A DNA stretch of 53,228 bases from Betaproteobacteria bacterium (GTDB taxonomy: Bacteria > Pseudomonadota > Gammaproteobacteria > Burkholderiales > SG8-41): assembly GCA_023266235.1 (NCBI GenBank), contig JAHFRL010000018.1, positions 1 through 53,228 on the forward strand. The letters run 5' to 3'. The first letter of the stretch is position 1. Every line of letters begins with the position of its first letter. Under the pieces are notes generated by a model, which was not told the origin of the DNA, made no database searches, and saw only the letters and a program-made list of their open reading frames with translations. This document shows, piece by piece, positions 24,376 through 33,059 of the stretch. The translations under genes and the position numbers were made by a program.

Positions 24376-24426
24376 GGCGAGGCGGGGAATCGCAGCAAAC
24401 GCTAGCTTAACCGATACGCGCCGAAA

Positions 24427-25194
24427 TCACACGTCCGTACGCGCTGCCGGGTCCTGCCGGTAAAACAGCTTGAGCTGGTCGTAGACCGCCGGATAAAGAC
24501 CGCTCACGGCATGCGGCATTTCAAAGAATGCCTCGCTCATCACGGCGAAGAACTCCCCGGGGCTTTCGGCGGCGTAGGGGTCGATCGCGACCTCTTCTTC
24601 ACCGGCGTCGACCCGGCGGCAGAAATCGGCGTACGCGCTGCTGAACGCCTGCGACCAGGCCTCGCGGCTCATGCCGTGGTGCAGCGGCGGAAAGCCGTTG
24701 GCGTCACCGTTCAGCATGTCGAGTTTGTGGGCGAATTCGTGGATCACGACGTTGACGCCGTCAGCGGACGGCGCGACGTCGGCCCACGACAGGATCACCG
24801 GACCCTGTAACCACGCCTCACCGGCGCGCGGTTCACGCTCCGTGTGCACGATGCCGTCTTCGTCGGTGTACTCGCCCCCAGGCACGAACTCGTCGGGATA
24901 GACGATGACCTCGACCCAGCCGCGGTAGTAATCGATATCGAGATTGAGTATCAAAATGCAGGCCTGCGCCGCGATCAGTAATCGCATCCCGGCATCGAGC
25001 TCGAGCCCCGCCGCGCCGTGGATGGACTTCTGGTGCAGAAACAGGATCACCACCCGGCGCAACCGCACGCGCTCGGCAGCCGACAGCCCGCGCAGAAACG
25101 GCAGGCGCTCCAACGTTTGCTGCCACTGCGCCGGATCAAGCGCTGCACGGGTAATGATGCGGGCGCGCCGCCAGCGCTTGAACGCCTCAAGCAT
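24427..25194 (-). CDS. mtfA: MtfA-family zinc peptidase (M90)
   Basis: 255 residues, cytoplasmic. The zinc motif VIHEFAHKLDML (HExxH) and the downstream SEAFFEMP segment supplying the third ligand identify the M90/MtfA family. In E. coli MtfA is an aminopeptidase that binds the repressor Mlc and affects glucose-PTS control. The length matches (265 in E. coli). It lies 38 nt downstream of rmuC on the same strand. Confidence 0.9.
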   Translation of the reverse strand: MLEAFKRWRRARIITRAALDPAQWQQTLERLPFLRGLSAAERVRLRRVVILFLHQKSIHGAAGLELDAGMRLLIAAQACILILNLDIDYYRGWVEVIVYPDEFVPGGEYTDEDGIVHTEREPRAGEAWLQGPVILSWADVAPSADGVNVVIHEFAHKLDMLNGDANGFPPLHHGMSREAWSQAFSSAYADFCRRVDAGEEEVAIDPYAAESPGEFFAVMSEAFFEMPHAVSGLYPAVYDQLKLFYRQDPAARTDV

Positions 25195-25232
25195 GAGCTA
25201 CAACGCACTGGCGCGACCGCGCGCGCACCGCG

Positions 25233-26489
25233 TCATTCTTCCTTGCCGAGATCCACCGCGCGCAATTGCGGCTGCTCGGATCCCTCGAGTTCGACACCCT
25301 CGATACGCTGGAACTGCTGCGAAATCTTGCCGCCCGTGACCTGGATTTTCTCGACATCCTCGTGGGCCTGGCGCACGTGATCGGCAAGCTTTTTCATGCG
25401 CTCGTCGAAACGGCTGAACTCGACCGCGAGCCGTGACAACGCTTCCTTGATCACGTGGATCTGCTTGCGGGTTTCCACGTCCTTGAGCACCGCGCGCGCG
25501 GTATTGAGCACCGCCATCAGCGTCGTCGGCGACACGATCCAGACCCGCTTTGCGTTCGCGTAATCGACCACCTCGGCGTGGTAAGCGTGAATCTCGGCAA
25601 ACACCGCCTCGGCCGGCACGAACATGACCGCGCCATCGGAAGTTTCTCCGGGAATAATGTATTTTTTCGAGATATCGTCGACGTGCTTTCTGATGTCCTG
25701 CCGGAATTGCTTCTGCGCCAGCGCCCGCTCGACATCGTTGGCATCGGGCGCCAGCATGCTGCGATAGTTTTCAAGCGGGAATTTGGAATCGACCGCCACC
25801 AGGCCCGTCGGTTCCGGCAGCCGCAGCACGCAGTCAACGCGCGCACCCGTTGACAACGTGTATTGCATTTCGAACGCGGAAGCCGGCAGCACATTGCGCA
25901 CCAGCGCTTCGAGCTGCACTTCGCCAAACGCGCCGCGCGAGCGTTTGTCGCCGAGCAGCTCCTGCAGGCTGACGACGCTGCCGGTCAGCGTCTCGATCTT
26001 CTTCTGCGCCTCGTCGATGGTCGCGAGCCGCGTCATGACGTTGGTGAAGGTTTCGTTGGTCTTCTTGAAGCCCTCGTCGAGCCGCTCGCTGACCTTGCCG
26101 CTGATCTGCTCCAGGCGCTCGTCGATTTTGCCGGTCAGCGCCTGCGTGGTTTCCGCCAGCTTTTCCAGCATCGCCTCGCGGCTCTGGCCGAGATTCTCGG
26201 ACACGGCAAGCCGCAACGCGTGCAGCGTGTCGCGCGTCTGCTTGAGCTCATCGGCGGTTGTCGCGCGCAGACGCTCGGACGTGTCGGTGAGCACGACTGC
26301 CAGACGGTCCCCCTGCCTAGTAAGTCCGTCGTGCAAATCGACCAACATGGCACGGTGCTGCTGCTCCAGCCCCTGCCCCAGCGTCGGCGGCAGTTCGTCG
26401 AGATGGCGCTGGAGCGCGCCGACGCGCCACGCGAGCCATGCCAGCAGCGCGATTATGACGACAGTCAGTGCCAACGCGAGTTCGGTCAT
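25233..26489 (-). CDS. rmuC: DNA recombination protein RmuC
   Basis: 418 residues. One N-terminal membrane helix (about 2-22) is followed by a long coiled coil (about 25-170) and the conserved RmuC nuclease-like domain (GAFGEVQLEALVRNVLP, then VDSKFPLENYR, and PAEAVFAEIHAYHAE; quoted in part). RmuC limits DNA inversions at short inverted repeats. That may be relevant to the heptamer inverted repeats in this window, but the link is speculative. The ATG at 26489 is clear. Confidence 0.92.
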   Translation of the reverse strand: MTELALALTVVIIALLAWLAWRVGALQRHLDELPPTLGQGLEQQHRAMLVDLHDGLTRQGDRLAVVLTDTSERLRATTADELKQTRDTLHALRLAVSENLGQSREAMLEKLAETTQALTGKIDERLEQISGKVSERLDEGFKKTNETFTNVMTRLATIDEAQKKIETLTGSVVSLQELLGDKRSRGAFGEVQLEALVRNVLPASAFEMQYTLSTGARVDCVLRLPEPTGLVAVDSKFPLENYRSMLAPDANDVERALAQKQFRQDIRKHVDDISKKYIIPGETSDGAVMFVPAEAVFAEIHAYHAEVVDYANAKRVWIVSPTTLMAVLNTARAVLKDVETRKQIHVIKEALSRLAVEFSRFDERMKKLADHVRQAHEDVEKIQVTGGKISQQFQRIEGVELEGSEQPQLRAVDLGKEE

Positions 26490-26532
26490 GCGCTTTTCAC
26501 CACGGATGCCTGCATTTTACACCTCGCCTTCG

Positions 26533-26546
26533 CGCATCACGCCTCA
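26533..26546. repeat. Short heptamer repeat, locus E
   Basis: CGCATCA followed by CGCCTCA, then CGC. Two heptamers of the same type as at 37251-37271 lie at the 3' end of the ABC permease gene; the stop codon falls within the element (26537-26539). No facing arm is seen. Confidence 0.45.
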
Positions 26547-29017
26547 CGCAACGCCAGCATCGGCGGCCGGCTGAGCGCCGCCCGCGCGCCCGCCACCATG
26601 TTCACCGCGACGCACGCGACACCGAGCAGCGGACCCGCCAGCCAGATCCAATGGTTGATGTGGTAAGAAAACTGGAACACCTGCCTCGCCACGAGGAAAC
26701 CGATGGCGCTCGCGCCCGCCGCCGCGAGCAGCCCCGCGAGCAGGCCCAGCGCCATGAACTCGGCCCGTTGCGCCGCGAGCACTTGGGAGCGCGATGCCCC
26801 CAGCGCCCGCATCACCGCCGCTTCCTGCACCCGCTCGTCCTGCGTTGCGAGCAGCGCCGCATAGAGCACCAGAACACCGGCACCCACCGCGAACAGGAAC
26901 ACGAACTGCACCGCGCGCACCACCTGCTCCAGCATGTTCTGCGCCTGCTGCAGGAGCACGCTCATGTCCACCACCGTCATGTTCGGAAACCGCTGTGACA
27001 GCTGGTTGGTGAGCCGCGTCCGCGCCGCCGGCTGATGAAAACTCGTAATGTAGCTGGTCGCCGCGTTTTCCAGCAGTTGTGGCGTCGCGATCACGAAGAA
27101 GTTGACCCGCATCGAGTCCCAGTCGAGTTTGCGGAAATTCACGATCGGCGCGCTGAAAGTCTGCCCCGCCACCTGCCACGACAGGCGGTCGCCGAGCTGC
27201 CAGCCGAGCGACCGCGCGATGCCCTCCTCGACCGACAGCGCGCCTTGCGCAAGGTCTTCCGGTGTGAACCAGCGGCCCGCGACCACCTGGTTGTGCCCCG
27301 GCAGCGCGTCCATATAGGACAGGTTGAACTCGCGCTCGACCAGCCTGCGCTCGCGATCCTCGAACCTGTCGACGTCGACCGGCGCGTCGTTGCGCGCAAC
27401 GAAGCGGCCGCGCACCATCGGATACGTCGCGGGCGCGGGTAGCCCGTGATCGCGAAAGAACTCGAGCAGCGGGGCGCGCTGTTCCGGCTGGATGTTGACG
27501 ATGAAGCGGTTCGGTGCGTCGGCGGGGATTTTCGCCTTCCAGGTATCCAGCAGATCGGCACGCGTGAAAGTCAGCATCAGAATGGCCGTGAGTCCGAGCG
27601 CGAGCGCGAGTATCTGCACGGTGTTGGTCCGCACGCGGCGGCTCAGATTGGCGAGCCCATAGCGCCAGGTGAGCCCGGCTGCGGCCGGTGCAACACCGAG
27701 CAGGCGCAGCGCGACGTAGGCAACGCCGCCGAACACGGCAAATGCCGCCCCAAAACCGCCCAGCACGACCAGCCCCAGCCTTGCTTCCCCCGCCTGCCAT
27801 GCGGCCAGCGCGGCGATTGCCGCCAGGCCCGCGCCGTAAGCCACGAGCGCACGCTCGCGCGGCGGTCCGAGGTCGCGCCGTATCACGCGCAGCGCCGGCA
27901 CGTTCTTCAGCTGCATGAGCGGCGGCAACGCAAAACCCAGCAGCAACACGATGCCCACCAGAAACCCCTGCACCGCCGGCAGCGGCGTGGGCTGCGGCAG
28001 CGGCACCTTGACGAGTTCGGCAACAAGCCACGTGATCACCATCTGCCCCATGAAGCCCGCCGCGCTGCCGATTACGCCCGCCGTCACGCCCAGCGCGGCG
28101 AACTCGCGCGCGAACAGTCCGAACAGCTGCTTCTGCGTGGCGCCGATGCAACGCATCACCGCGTAACCGTCCAGATGCCGCCGGATGTAACGGCGCGTGG
28201 CAAGCGATATCGCGACCGCGGCGAGCACCACCGCGAGCAGCGCGGTGAGCCCGATGAATTTCTGCGCGCGTTCGAGCGAGCCGCGGATTTCCGGCCTGGC
28301 ATTGGACAGGCTTTGCAGCGACTCCCCGCGCCCGAGGCGCGGCGCCAGCCACTGCTCGAAAGCCTGCAGCGGCTCGCGCTCCCCGGCGGCCAACAGTTGG
28401 TACCACACGCGGCTGCCGCTTTGCACCAGCCCCGTTGCCGGCACGTCGTCCAAATGCATCAGCAGGCGTGGCGCAAAGTTGAAGAAGGACGCGCCGCGGT
28501 CGGGCTCGAGCGTCAGGATGGCGCCGACCCTGAGCCCGCTATTGCCCAGTTCGAGTCGCTGACCGATCGCGAGCGAGAACGCCACCGCGAGCCGCTCATC
28601 GATCCACACCTCTCCGGCGCGCGGCACGGCATCGGTTTCCGCGTCCGGCAGATTGAGTCCGCTGGCGATCCGCAGCTTGCCGCGCAGCGGATAGCCGTCG
28701 GACACCGCCTTGATCGCGATCAGCTGCGCCTCGTCCTTCACGCGCGCCATGCTGATGAAACTCGTGCTTGCCGCCTGCCGCAGCCCGCGCCGCGCGATCT
28801 CGTCGCGCAGCGCCTGCGGCCACGGATGGTCCGCCACCAACACCACATCCGCGCCGAGCAGCTGATGCGCCTCGCGCGTCAGCGCCTGCTGCATGCGGTC
28901 CGCGAAGAAACCCACGCTGGTGACGCTCGCCACCGCGACCACCAGCGCGATCACGAGCACACGCAGCTCGCCTGCGCGCCAGTCACGCAGCAGCATGCGC
29001 AGGGCAAGCGCCGTCAT
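26537..29017 (-). CDS. ybbP: FtsX-family ABC transporter permease (YbbP-like)
   Basis: 826 residues. The layout is that of YbbP: an N-terminal helix (about 15-35), a large periplasmic MacB-like domain (to about 255), three helices, a second half with further helices and a second periplasmic domain, and three C-terminal helices (FtsX domains at about 260-380 and 700-815). It overlaps the ATPase gene by 4 nt. In E. coli ybbA-ybbP is divergent from tesA, exactly as here. The substrate is uncertain; export of hydrophobic compounds or lipoprotein-type release has been proposed for the family. Confidence 0.9.
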   Translation of the reverse strand: MTALALRMLLRDWRAGELRVLVIALVVAVASVTSVGFFADRMQQALTREAHQLLGADVVLVADHPWPQALRDEIARRGLRQAASTSFISMARVKDEAQLIAIKAVSDGYPLRGKLRIASGLNLPDAETDAVPRAGEVWIDERLAVAFSLAIGQRLELGNSGLRVGAILTLEPDRGASFFNFAPRLLMHLDDVPATGLVQSGSRVWYQLLAAGEREPLQAFEQWLAPRLGRGESLQSLSNARPEIRGSLERAQKFIGLTALLAVVLAAVAISLATRRYIRRHLDGYAVMRCIGATQKQLFGLFAREFAALGVTAGVIGSAAGFMGQMVITWLVAELVKVPLPQPTPLPAVQGFLVGIVLLLGFALPPLMQLKNVPALRVIRRDLGPPRERALVAYGAGLAAIAALAAWQAGEARLGLVVLGGFGAAFAVFGGVAYVALRLLGVAPAAAGLTWRYGLANLSRRVRTNTVQILALALGLTAILMLTFTRADLLDTWKAKIPADAPNRFIVNIQPEQRAPLLEFFRDHGLPAPATYPMVRGRFVARNDAPVDVDRFEDRERRLVEREFNLSYMDALPGHNQVVAGRWFTPEDLAQGALSVEEGIARSLGWQLGDRLSWQVAGQTFSAPIVNFRKLDWDSMRVNFFVIATPQLLENAATSYITSFHQPAARTRLTNQLSQRFPNMTVVDMSVLLQQAQNMLEQVVRAVQFVFLFAVGAGVLVLYAALLATQDERVQEAAVMRALGASRSQVLAAQRAEFMALGLLAGLLAAAGASAIGFLVARQVFQFSYHINHWIWLAGPLLGVACVAVNMVAGARAALSRPPMLALREA

Positions 29018-29700
29018 GCGTCCCCGTTCTCGAGGCGGCCGCCGACGAGGCGAATCAGCCGCGTGCAGCGGTGCGCCAGCATCTCATCGTGGGTAACGAG
29101 CATCAGGGTCGTGCCGCGTTCGGCGTTGAGCTCGAAGATAAGGTCGATAACAGCGGCCCCGGTCGCGGCATCGAGATTGCCTGTGGGCTCATCGGCGAGC
29201 AGCAGCTTGGGCTGCATCACGAATGCGCGCGCGAGCGCCACGCGCTGCTGCTCGCCGCCCGACAGCGTCTTCGGGTAATGCCGCAAGCGCGCGCTCAGGC
29301 CCACGCGCTCGAGCATTGCCACGGCATGCGCGGCCGCATCGCGGTCGCCCGCGAGCTCGAGCGGCAACATCACGTTTTCGGTGGCGTTGAGCGCCGGCAA
29401 CAGGTGAAACGATTGAAACACGAAACCGAGCAGTTTTGAGCGCAGTGCCGCCCGCCCGTCCTCGTCGAGGCTGAACACATCGTGGCCGTCGAGGGCGACG
29501 CTGCCGGCGGTCGGCGTATCCAGTCCCGCCAGCAGGCCAAGCAGCGTCGATTTTCCCGAACCCGAGGCGCCGACCACGGCGACCGCCTCCCCGGGCATGA
29601 CCGCGAGGTTGATATCCTGCAGAATAGCGAGCGTGTTTGCGCCGTTCGGCACCACTTTCGACAACCCGCTCGACCTGACAATGGGCAATTTGGTCTCCAT
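29014..29700 (-). CDS. ybbA: ABC transporter ATP-binding protein (YbbA-like)
   Basis: 228 residues. Walker A GASGSGKST, the signature LSGGEQQR, Walker B LLLADEP and a switch His (LVTHDE) are all intact. It belongs to the LolD/MacB group of ATPases that work with FtsX-type permeases. The start ATG (complement of 29698-29700) overlaps the divergent esterase start: the two genes share the bases CATG. Confidence 0.93.
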   Translation of the reverse strand: METKLPIVRSSGLSKVVPNGANTLAILQDINLAVMPGEAVAVVGASGSGKSTLLGLLAGLDTPTAGSVALDGHDVFSLDEDGRAALRSKLLGFVFQSFHLLPALNATENVMLPLELAGDRDAAAHAVAMLERVGLSARLRHYPKTLSGGEQQRVALARAFVMQPKLLLADEPTGNLDAATGAAVIDLIFELNAERGTTLMLVTHDEMLAHRCTRLIRLVGGRLENGDA

Positions 29701-30319
29701 GTTACGGAAATTTTTGCTCGTGCTCGCGCTGCTGGGTTGCGGACTGGCGCAGGCCGGTCCGACGATCCTCGTTTTCGGCGACAGCCTCTCGGCAGCCTAT
29801 GGCATCAGCCGGCAAGACGGCTGGGTCACGCTGCTGCAGGAACGCCTGCGGCAGAAGCGGTTGGATTATACCGTGGTGAACGCGAGCATCAGCGGCGAGA
29901 CCACGAGCGGCGGCGCCTCGCGCATCGCTGCCACGTTGGCCGCTCACAAGCCTGTCATCGTGGTGGTGGCGCTGGGCGCCAATGACGGGCTGCGTGGCCT
30001 GCCGCTCGGACAAATGCGGGAAAACCTCGCCGCAATCATCCGCGCGGCGCAGAAATCCGGCAGCCGGGTGCTGCTGGTCGGCATGCAGATGCCGCCCAAC
30101 TACGGGCCGCAGTACACGCGGGACTATGCGCAGGTGTTCGTTGCGCTGGCGCGCCGGTTCAAATGCGCGCTGGTGCCATTTCTGCTTGAAGGCGTGGCGG
30201 GCAACCGTGAATTACTGCTGGAAGACAACCTGCACCCGACCGCTCGGGCGCAGCCGATCATACTCGAAAACGTCTGGCCGGGGCTCGCGCCGATGCTAGG
30301 CAGAACCCTCCACCGGTAA
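29699..30319 (+). CDS. tesA: TesA-like GDSL lysophospholipase/arylesterase
   Basis: 206 residues. A signal peptide (1-19, ending LAQA) places it in the periplasm. GDSLSAAYG is the GDSL nucleophile block, GANDG block III and DNLHPT block V with the catalytic Asp and His: a complete SGNH hydrolase. It acts on acyl-CoA, lysophospholipid or aryl esters in relatives. It diverges from the ybbAP pair with overlapping start codons, and its last 24 nt overlap the convergent ArsR-rhodanese gene. Confidence 0.93.
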   Translation: MLRKFLLVLALLGCGLAQAGPTILVFGDSLSAAYGISRQDGWVTLLQERLRQKRLDYTVVNASISGETTSGGASRIAATLAAHKPVIVVVALGANDGLRGLPLGQMRENLAAIIRAAQKSGSRVLLVGMQMPPNYGPQYTRDYAQVFVALARRFKCALVPFLLEGVAGNRELLLEDNLHPTARAQPIILENVWPGLAPMLGRTLHR

Positions 30320-30961
30320 TCCCGCGCTTTTCCACTCCGGGTAACCCTCTTCCAGACGGCGCGCCTTGATCCCCTGCTTGCGCAGAACCTGGACCGCTTC
30401 GTAAGCCAGCAGGCAGTAGGGGCCGCGGCAGTAGGCGACCACCTCTTGATCGGCCGGGATCTGGTGCAGCCTTTTCTTCAGTTCCGTCACCGGCACGTTG
30501 AGCGCGCCGCGGATGTGTCCTTGGGCATATTCCTCCGGCGGACGCACGTCGAGTACCGTCACCAGGCCTTGCTTGACTCGCTGCCACAGTTCCTTCGCCG
30601 GCACCGGCTCCAAGTCGTCCTTGCTATCGCGAAAAAGCCTCACCAGCCGGTCCACATCGGCCAGGTGTTCTTCTCCCACGGCACGCAGCGCGGCGAGCAG
30701 CCGGACGATGCCGTCTCCCGCGATCCGATAGTGGACGTAAAGACCTTCCTTGCGCGCCGTCACCAGCCCCACCTGGCGCAGCTGCTGAAGGTGTTGCGAG
30801 GTGTTGGCGACGGAAAGCCCCGTCAGGCGCGCGAGCTGCTCGACGCTGCGCTCGCCCTGGGCCAGAAATTCCAGCATTTCCAGGCGCTTTCCGCTCGACA
30901 ACGCCTTGCCGATACGGGCGAACTGCCCGAACAAGTCGCTTTTGAAATTCTGCTCTGACAT
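30296..30961 (-). CDS. ArsR-family regulator fused to a rhodanese domain
   Basis: 221 residues. Residues about 10-100 form an ArsR-type winged helix (recognition segment SVANTSQHLQQLRQVGLV). Residues about 120-218 form a rhodanese domain with active-site loop CRGPYC (C178, C183). The helix-turn-helix part contains no cysteine, unlike the persulfide sensors SqrR and BigR, so the rhodanese cysteines are the only candidate thiol sensor. The ATG at 30961 is preferred; the extra 11 codons in the frame lie inside the operator region. It probably represses the divergent operon and itself through the palindrome at 30988-31009. The neighbours (SQR-like and DsrE proteins) suggest a sulfide or persulfide signal. 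Confidence 0.87.
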   Translation of the reverse strand: MSEQNFKSDLFGQFARIGKALSSGKRLEMLEFLAQGERSVEQLARLTGLSVANTSQHLQQLRQVGLVTARKEGLYVHYRIAGDGIVRLLAALRAVGEEHLADVDRLVRLFRDSKDDLEPVPAKELWQRVKQGLVTVLDVRPPEEYAQGHIRGALNVPVTELKKRLHQIPADQEVVAYCRGPYCLLAYEAVQVLRKQGIKARRLEEGYPEWKSAGLPVEGSA

Positions 30962-30982
30962 CGTAGCGGACCTTTTTATCGC

Positions 30983-31011
30983 TTGACTATTCAAGTAATC
31001 AATTGAATAAT
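30983..31011 (+). promoter_or_regulatory. Promoter with embedded ArsR-type operator
   Basis: TTGACT (30983-30988) and AATAAT (31006-31011) are separated by 17 nt and form a good rightward promoter. The inverted repeat TATTCAA-N8-TTGAATA (30988-31009) fills the spacer and both hexamer edges, the place where an ArsR repressor blocks RNA polymerase. On the minus strand TTGATT and ATAAAA, 17 nt apart, could drive the regulator gene from overlapping DNA. Confidence 0.7.
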
Positions 31012-31065
31012 AGTATCACATTATCTCTTTTTAGTTTAACCCGCCAGAGAAATCTCCGGTTTTTC

Positions 31066-31908
31066 ATGGATACATGGTTGCTCACCCACGCCTCAGGCGT
31101 CCGGCTCGGCGCTTTCTTCGGGATCTTTACGCTGATGGCGGCGTGGGAAATCGCGGCGCCGCGGCGTACGTTGCGGGAATCCAAGATGATCCGATGGACC
31201 AGCAATTTGGCAATCACCGTGTTCAATAGCGTCCTGCTGCGGATCCTGTTTCCGGTGGCCGCGGTGGGCGTGGCGGCATTCGTCGCGGAGCGCGGCGCGG
31301 GGCTGTTCAACCTCTTCGCGGTACCCTATCCGCTGGCGCTGGTTCTTTCGCTGCTGGCGCTGGACTTGGCCATCTACCTGCAACACCTGATGTTCCACGC
31401 GGTTCCAATCCTGTGGCGCGTGCATCGCATGCACCATGCCGATCTGGACTTCGACGTAACCACCGGTGCGCGCTTTCATCCGCTCGAAATGATTTTGTCC
31501 ATGCTGATCAAGTTTGCCGCGATCCTCCTGCTGGGCCCGCCGGTGCTGGCGGTGCTGGTATTCGAAGTGCTGCTCAACGCCACGGCGATGTTCAACCACT
31601 CGAACGTTCGTATCCCGCAGTCGTGGGACCGCGCGCTGCGTTGGCTGGTCGTGACACCCGATATGCACCGCGTACATCATTCCATCGATGCGCCCGAATG
31701 CAACAGCAACTTCGGCTTCAATCTTACGTGGTGGGACCGGTTGTTAGGCACCTATCGCACGCAGCCAGCCGCCGGGCATGAGCGGATGGTCATCGGGATC
31801 AGGCAATTCCGCTCGCACCGGGACCTGTGGCTCGACCAGATGCTGCTCGAGCCGTTCCGCGGCCAGATCGGCGGTTACTCAATTAACCGCCAGCAGGAGG
31901 CGCGATGA
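31066..31908 (+). CDS. Sterol desaturase/fatty acid hydroxylase-family membrane protein
   Basis: 280 residues with about four membrane helices and the His clusters of the family: HLMFH (with the preceding Asp), HRMHH, FHP, FNHSN and HRVHH, which bind a di-iron centre. Relatives hydroxylate or desaturate lipids using O2. ATG 31066 is used; no strong ribosome-binding site precedes it, and the TTG at 31003 lies inside the operator. First gene of the operon controlled by the ArsR-rhodanese operator; it overlaps the next gene by 4 nt. Why a lipid hydroxylase belongs to a putative sulfide locus is unclear, though the linkage recurs in my memory of related clusters. Confidence 0.85.
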   Translation: MDTWLLTHASGVRLGAFFGIFTLMAAWEIAAPRRTLRESKMIRWTSNLAITVFNSVLLRILFPVAAVGVAAFVAERGAGLFNLFAVPYPLALVLSLLALDLAIYLQHLMFHAVPILWRVHRMHHADLDFDVTTGARFHPLEMILSMLIKFAAILLLGPPVLAVLVFEVLLNATAMFNHSNVRIPQSWDRALRWLVVTPDMHRVHHSIDAPECNSNFGFNLTWWDRLLGTYRTQPAAGHERMVIGIRQFRSHRDLWLDQMLLEPFRGQIGGYSINRQQEAR

Positions 31909-32672
31909 CACAGGGTGTTCTATTACGGCGGGCGACCTTGGCACTTCTCCTCGCTAGCGCGATGCTCTGGCTGGTCATGCACCGAGGTCAGCTTGAGGTT
32001 GCAATGCTGGAAGAGCAAATCGCTGGTCTCGGCCTATTGGCGCCGCTCGGTTTCATGCTCATTTATGCTTTCGCGACGGTTCTATTCATTCCGGGAGTGG
32101 TCTTCAGTCTGATCGGCGGCGCGCTGTTCGGGCCATTTTGGGGCACCATCTACAACCTGCTGGGCGCATCGCTCGGAGCAACTCTTGCGTTCCTCGCCGC
32201 CCGCTATATAGCCTCCGACTGGGTAGCGCGGAAATCCGCGGGACGGCTCAAACAACTCATCGCCGGCGTCGAGACTGAGGGCTGGCGTTTTGTCGCACTC
32301 ACCCGGCTCGTGCCGCTGTTTCCGTTCAACCTGCTTAACTATGCGCTGGGCCTCACTCGCATCCGTCTTGCACACTACGTCCTCGCCACCCTGGTCTGCA
32401 TGACGCCCGGCGCCGCGGCCTACACCTGGCTCGGATATGCGGGGCGCGAAGCGGCCGCCGGCAACAGCTCGGCTTTGAACTACGGACTTTCCGGCTTGGC
32501 ACTCCTTGCCCTGGTCGCGTTCCTTCCCGGTTTTGTGCGCCGCCTGCGAGCCGCACCGGCAAAATTAATCGATGGCGCAGAGTTCAAACAACCGATCGAA
32601 CTCGGCAAGAAAATGGCCGTGGTAGATAGAGCGATGGAACCGCGAAGACCATGCCGTCGAACGGTCTTGTGA
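31905..32672 (+). CDS. TVP38/TMEM64-family (DedA-like) membrane protein
   Basis: 255 residues and about five to six membrane helices. The VTT/SNARE-associated domain is seen as FIPGVVFSLIGGALFGPFWG followed by GATLAFLAARY and the LVPLFPFNLLNYALGLT loop. Family members are thought to be lipid scramblases or small-molecule transporters. The start overlaps the previous stop (ATGA), so it is in the same operon as the hydroxylase-family gene. The C-terminal tail (PRRPCRRTVL) is basic. Confidence 0.85.
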   Translation: MTQGVLLRRATLALLLASAMLWLVMHRGQLEVAMLEEQIAGLGLLAPLGFMLIYAFATVLFIPGVVFSLIGGALFGPFWGTIYNLLGASLGATLAFLAARYIASDWVARKSAGRLKQLIAGVETEGWRFVALTRLVPLFPFNLLNYALGLTRIRLAHYVLATLVCMTPGAAAYTWLGYAGREAAAGNSSALNYGLSGLALLALVAFLPGFVRRLRAAPAKLIDGAEFKQPIELGKKMAVVDRAMEPRRPCRRTVL

Positions 32673-32698
32673 CCGGCCGATCCCATGAAGGAAATTCT

Positions 32699-33052
32699 AT
32701 GATGAAAACATTGTTCATTCTGAACGACGCGCCGTACGGTAGCGAGCGCAGCTATAACGCGCTGCGTCTCGCGCGGTCGCTGCTGAAAGCGGGCGGCGAC
32801 GAGGTCAAGGTGTTCCTGATCGGCGATGCCGCCGCCTGCGCCAAGGCCGGGCAAAAAGTGCCGCCGGGCTTTTACAACATCGGTGACATGCTGGGCATGG
32901 TGCTGCGCGCCGGCGCCGAGGTTGGCGTCTGCGGGACCTGCATCGATGCGCGCGGCATTGCCGAAACCGACCTGGTGCAGAGCGCCCATCGCAGCACGAT
33001 GGACGAGCTGACCGCGTGGACGCAATGGGCCGATAAGGTCCTGGTCTTCTGA
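32699..33052 (+). CDS. DsrE/TusD-family sulfur-relay protein
   Basis: 117 residues, cytoplasmic. It has the DsrE fold pattern: LFILNDAPYGSERSYNALRLA, a central VKVFLIGDA strand and VCGTCIDARG, where the conserved Cys-x-x-Cys could carry a persulfide. Two ATGs are adjacent (32699, 32702); AAGGAAA supports either. It lies seven nt upstream of the flavoprotein gene, and the pair would handle sulfane sulfur made by sulfide oxidation. Substrate not proven by sequence. Confidence 0.85.
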   Translation: MMKTLFILNDAPYGSERSYNALRLARSLLKAGGDEVKVFLIGDAAACAKAGQKVPPGFYNIGDMLGMVLRAGAEVGVCGTCIDARGIAETDLVQSAHRSTMDELTAWTQWADKVLVF

Positions 33053-33059
33053 ACGACTC

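Noticed and set aside
26544-28406. 620-codon minus-strand ORF inside the permease gene
   Set aside because: Same strand but a different frame from the FtsX-type permease; Ala/Arg/Gly low-complexity translation without membrane helices.
27446-29278. 610-codon plus-strand ORF opposite the ABC permease and ATPase
   Set aside because: Antisense shadow; composition is Arg/Gln/His-rich and the minus-strand YbbP/YbbA proteins are complete.
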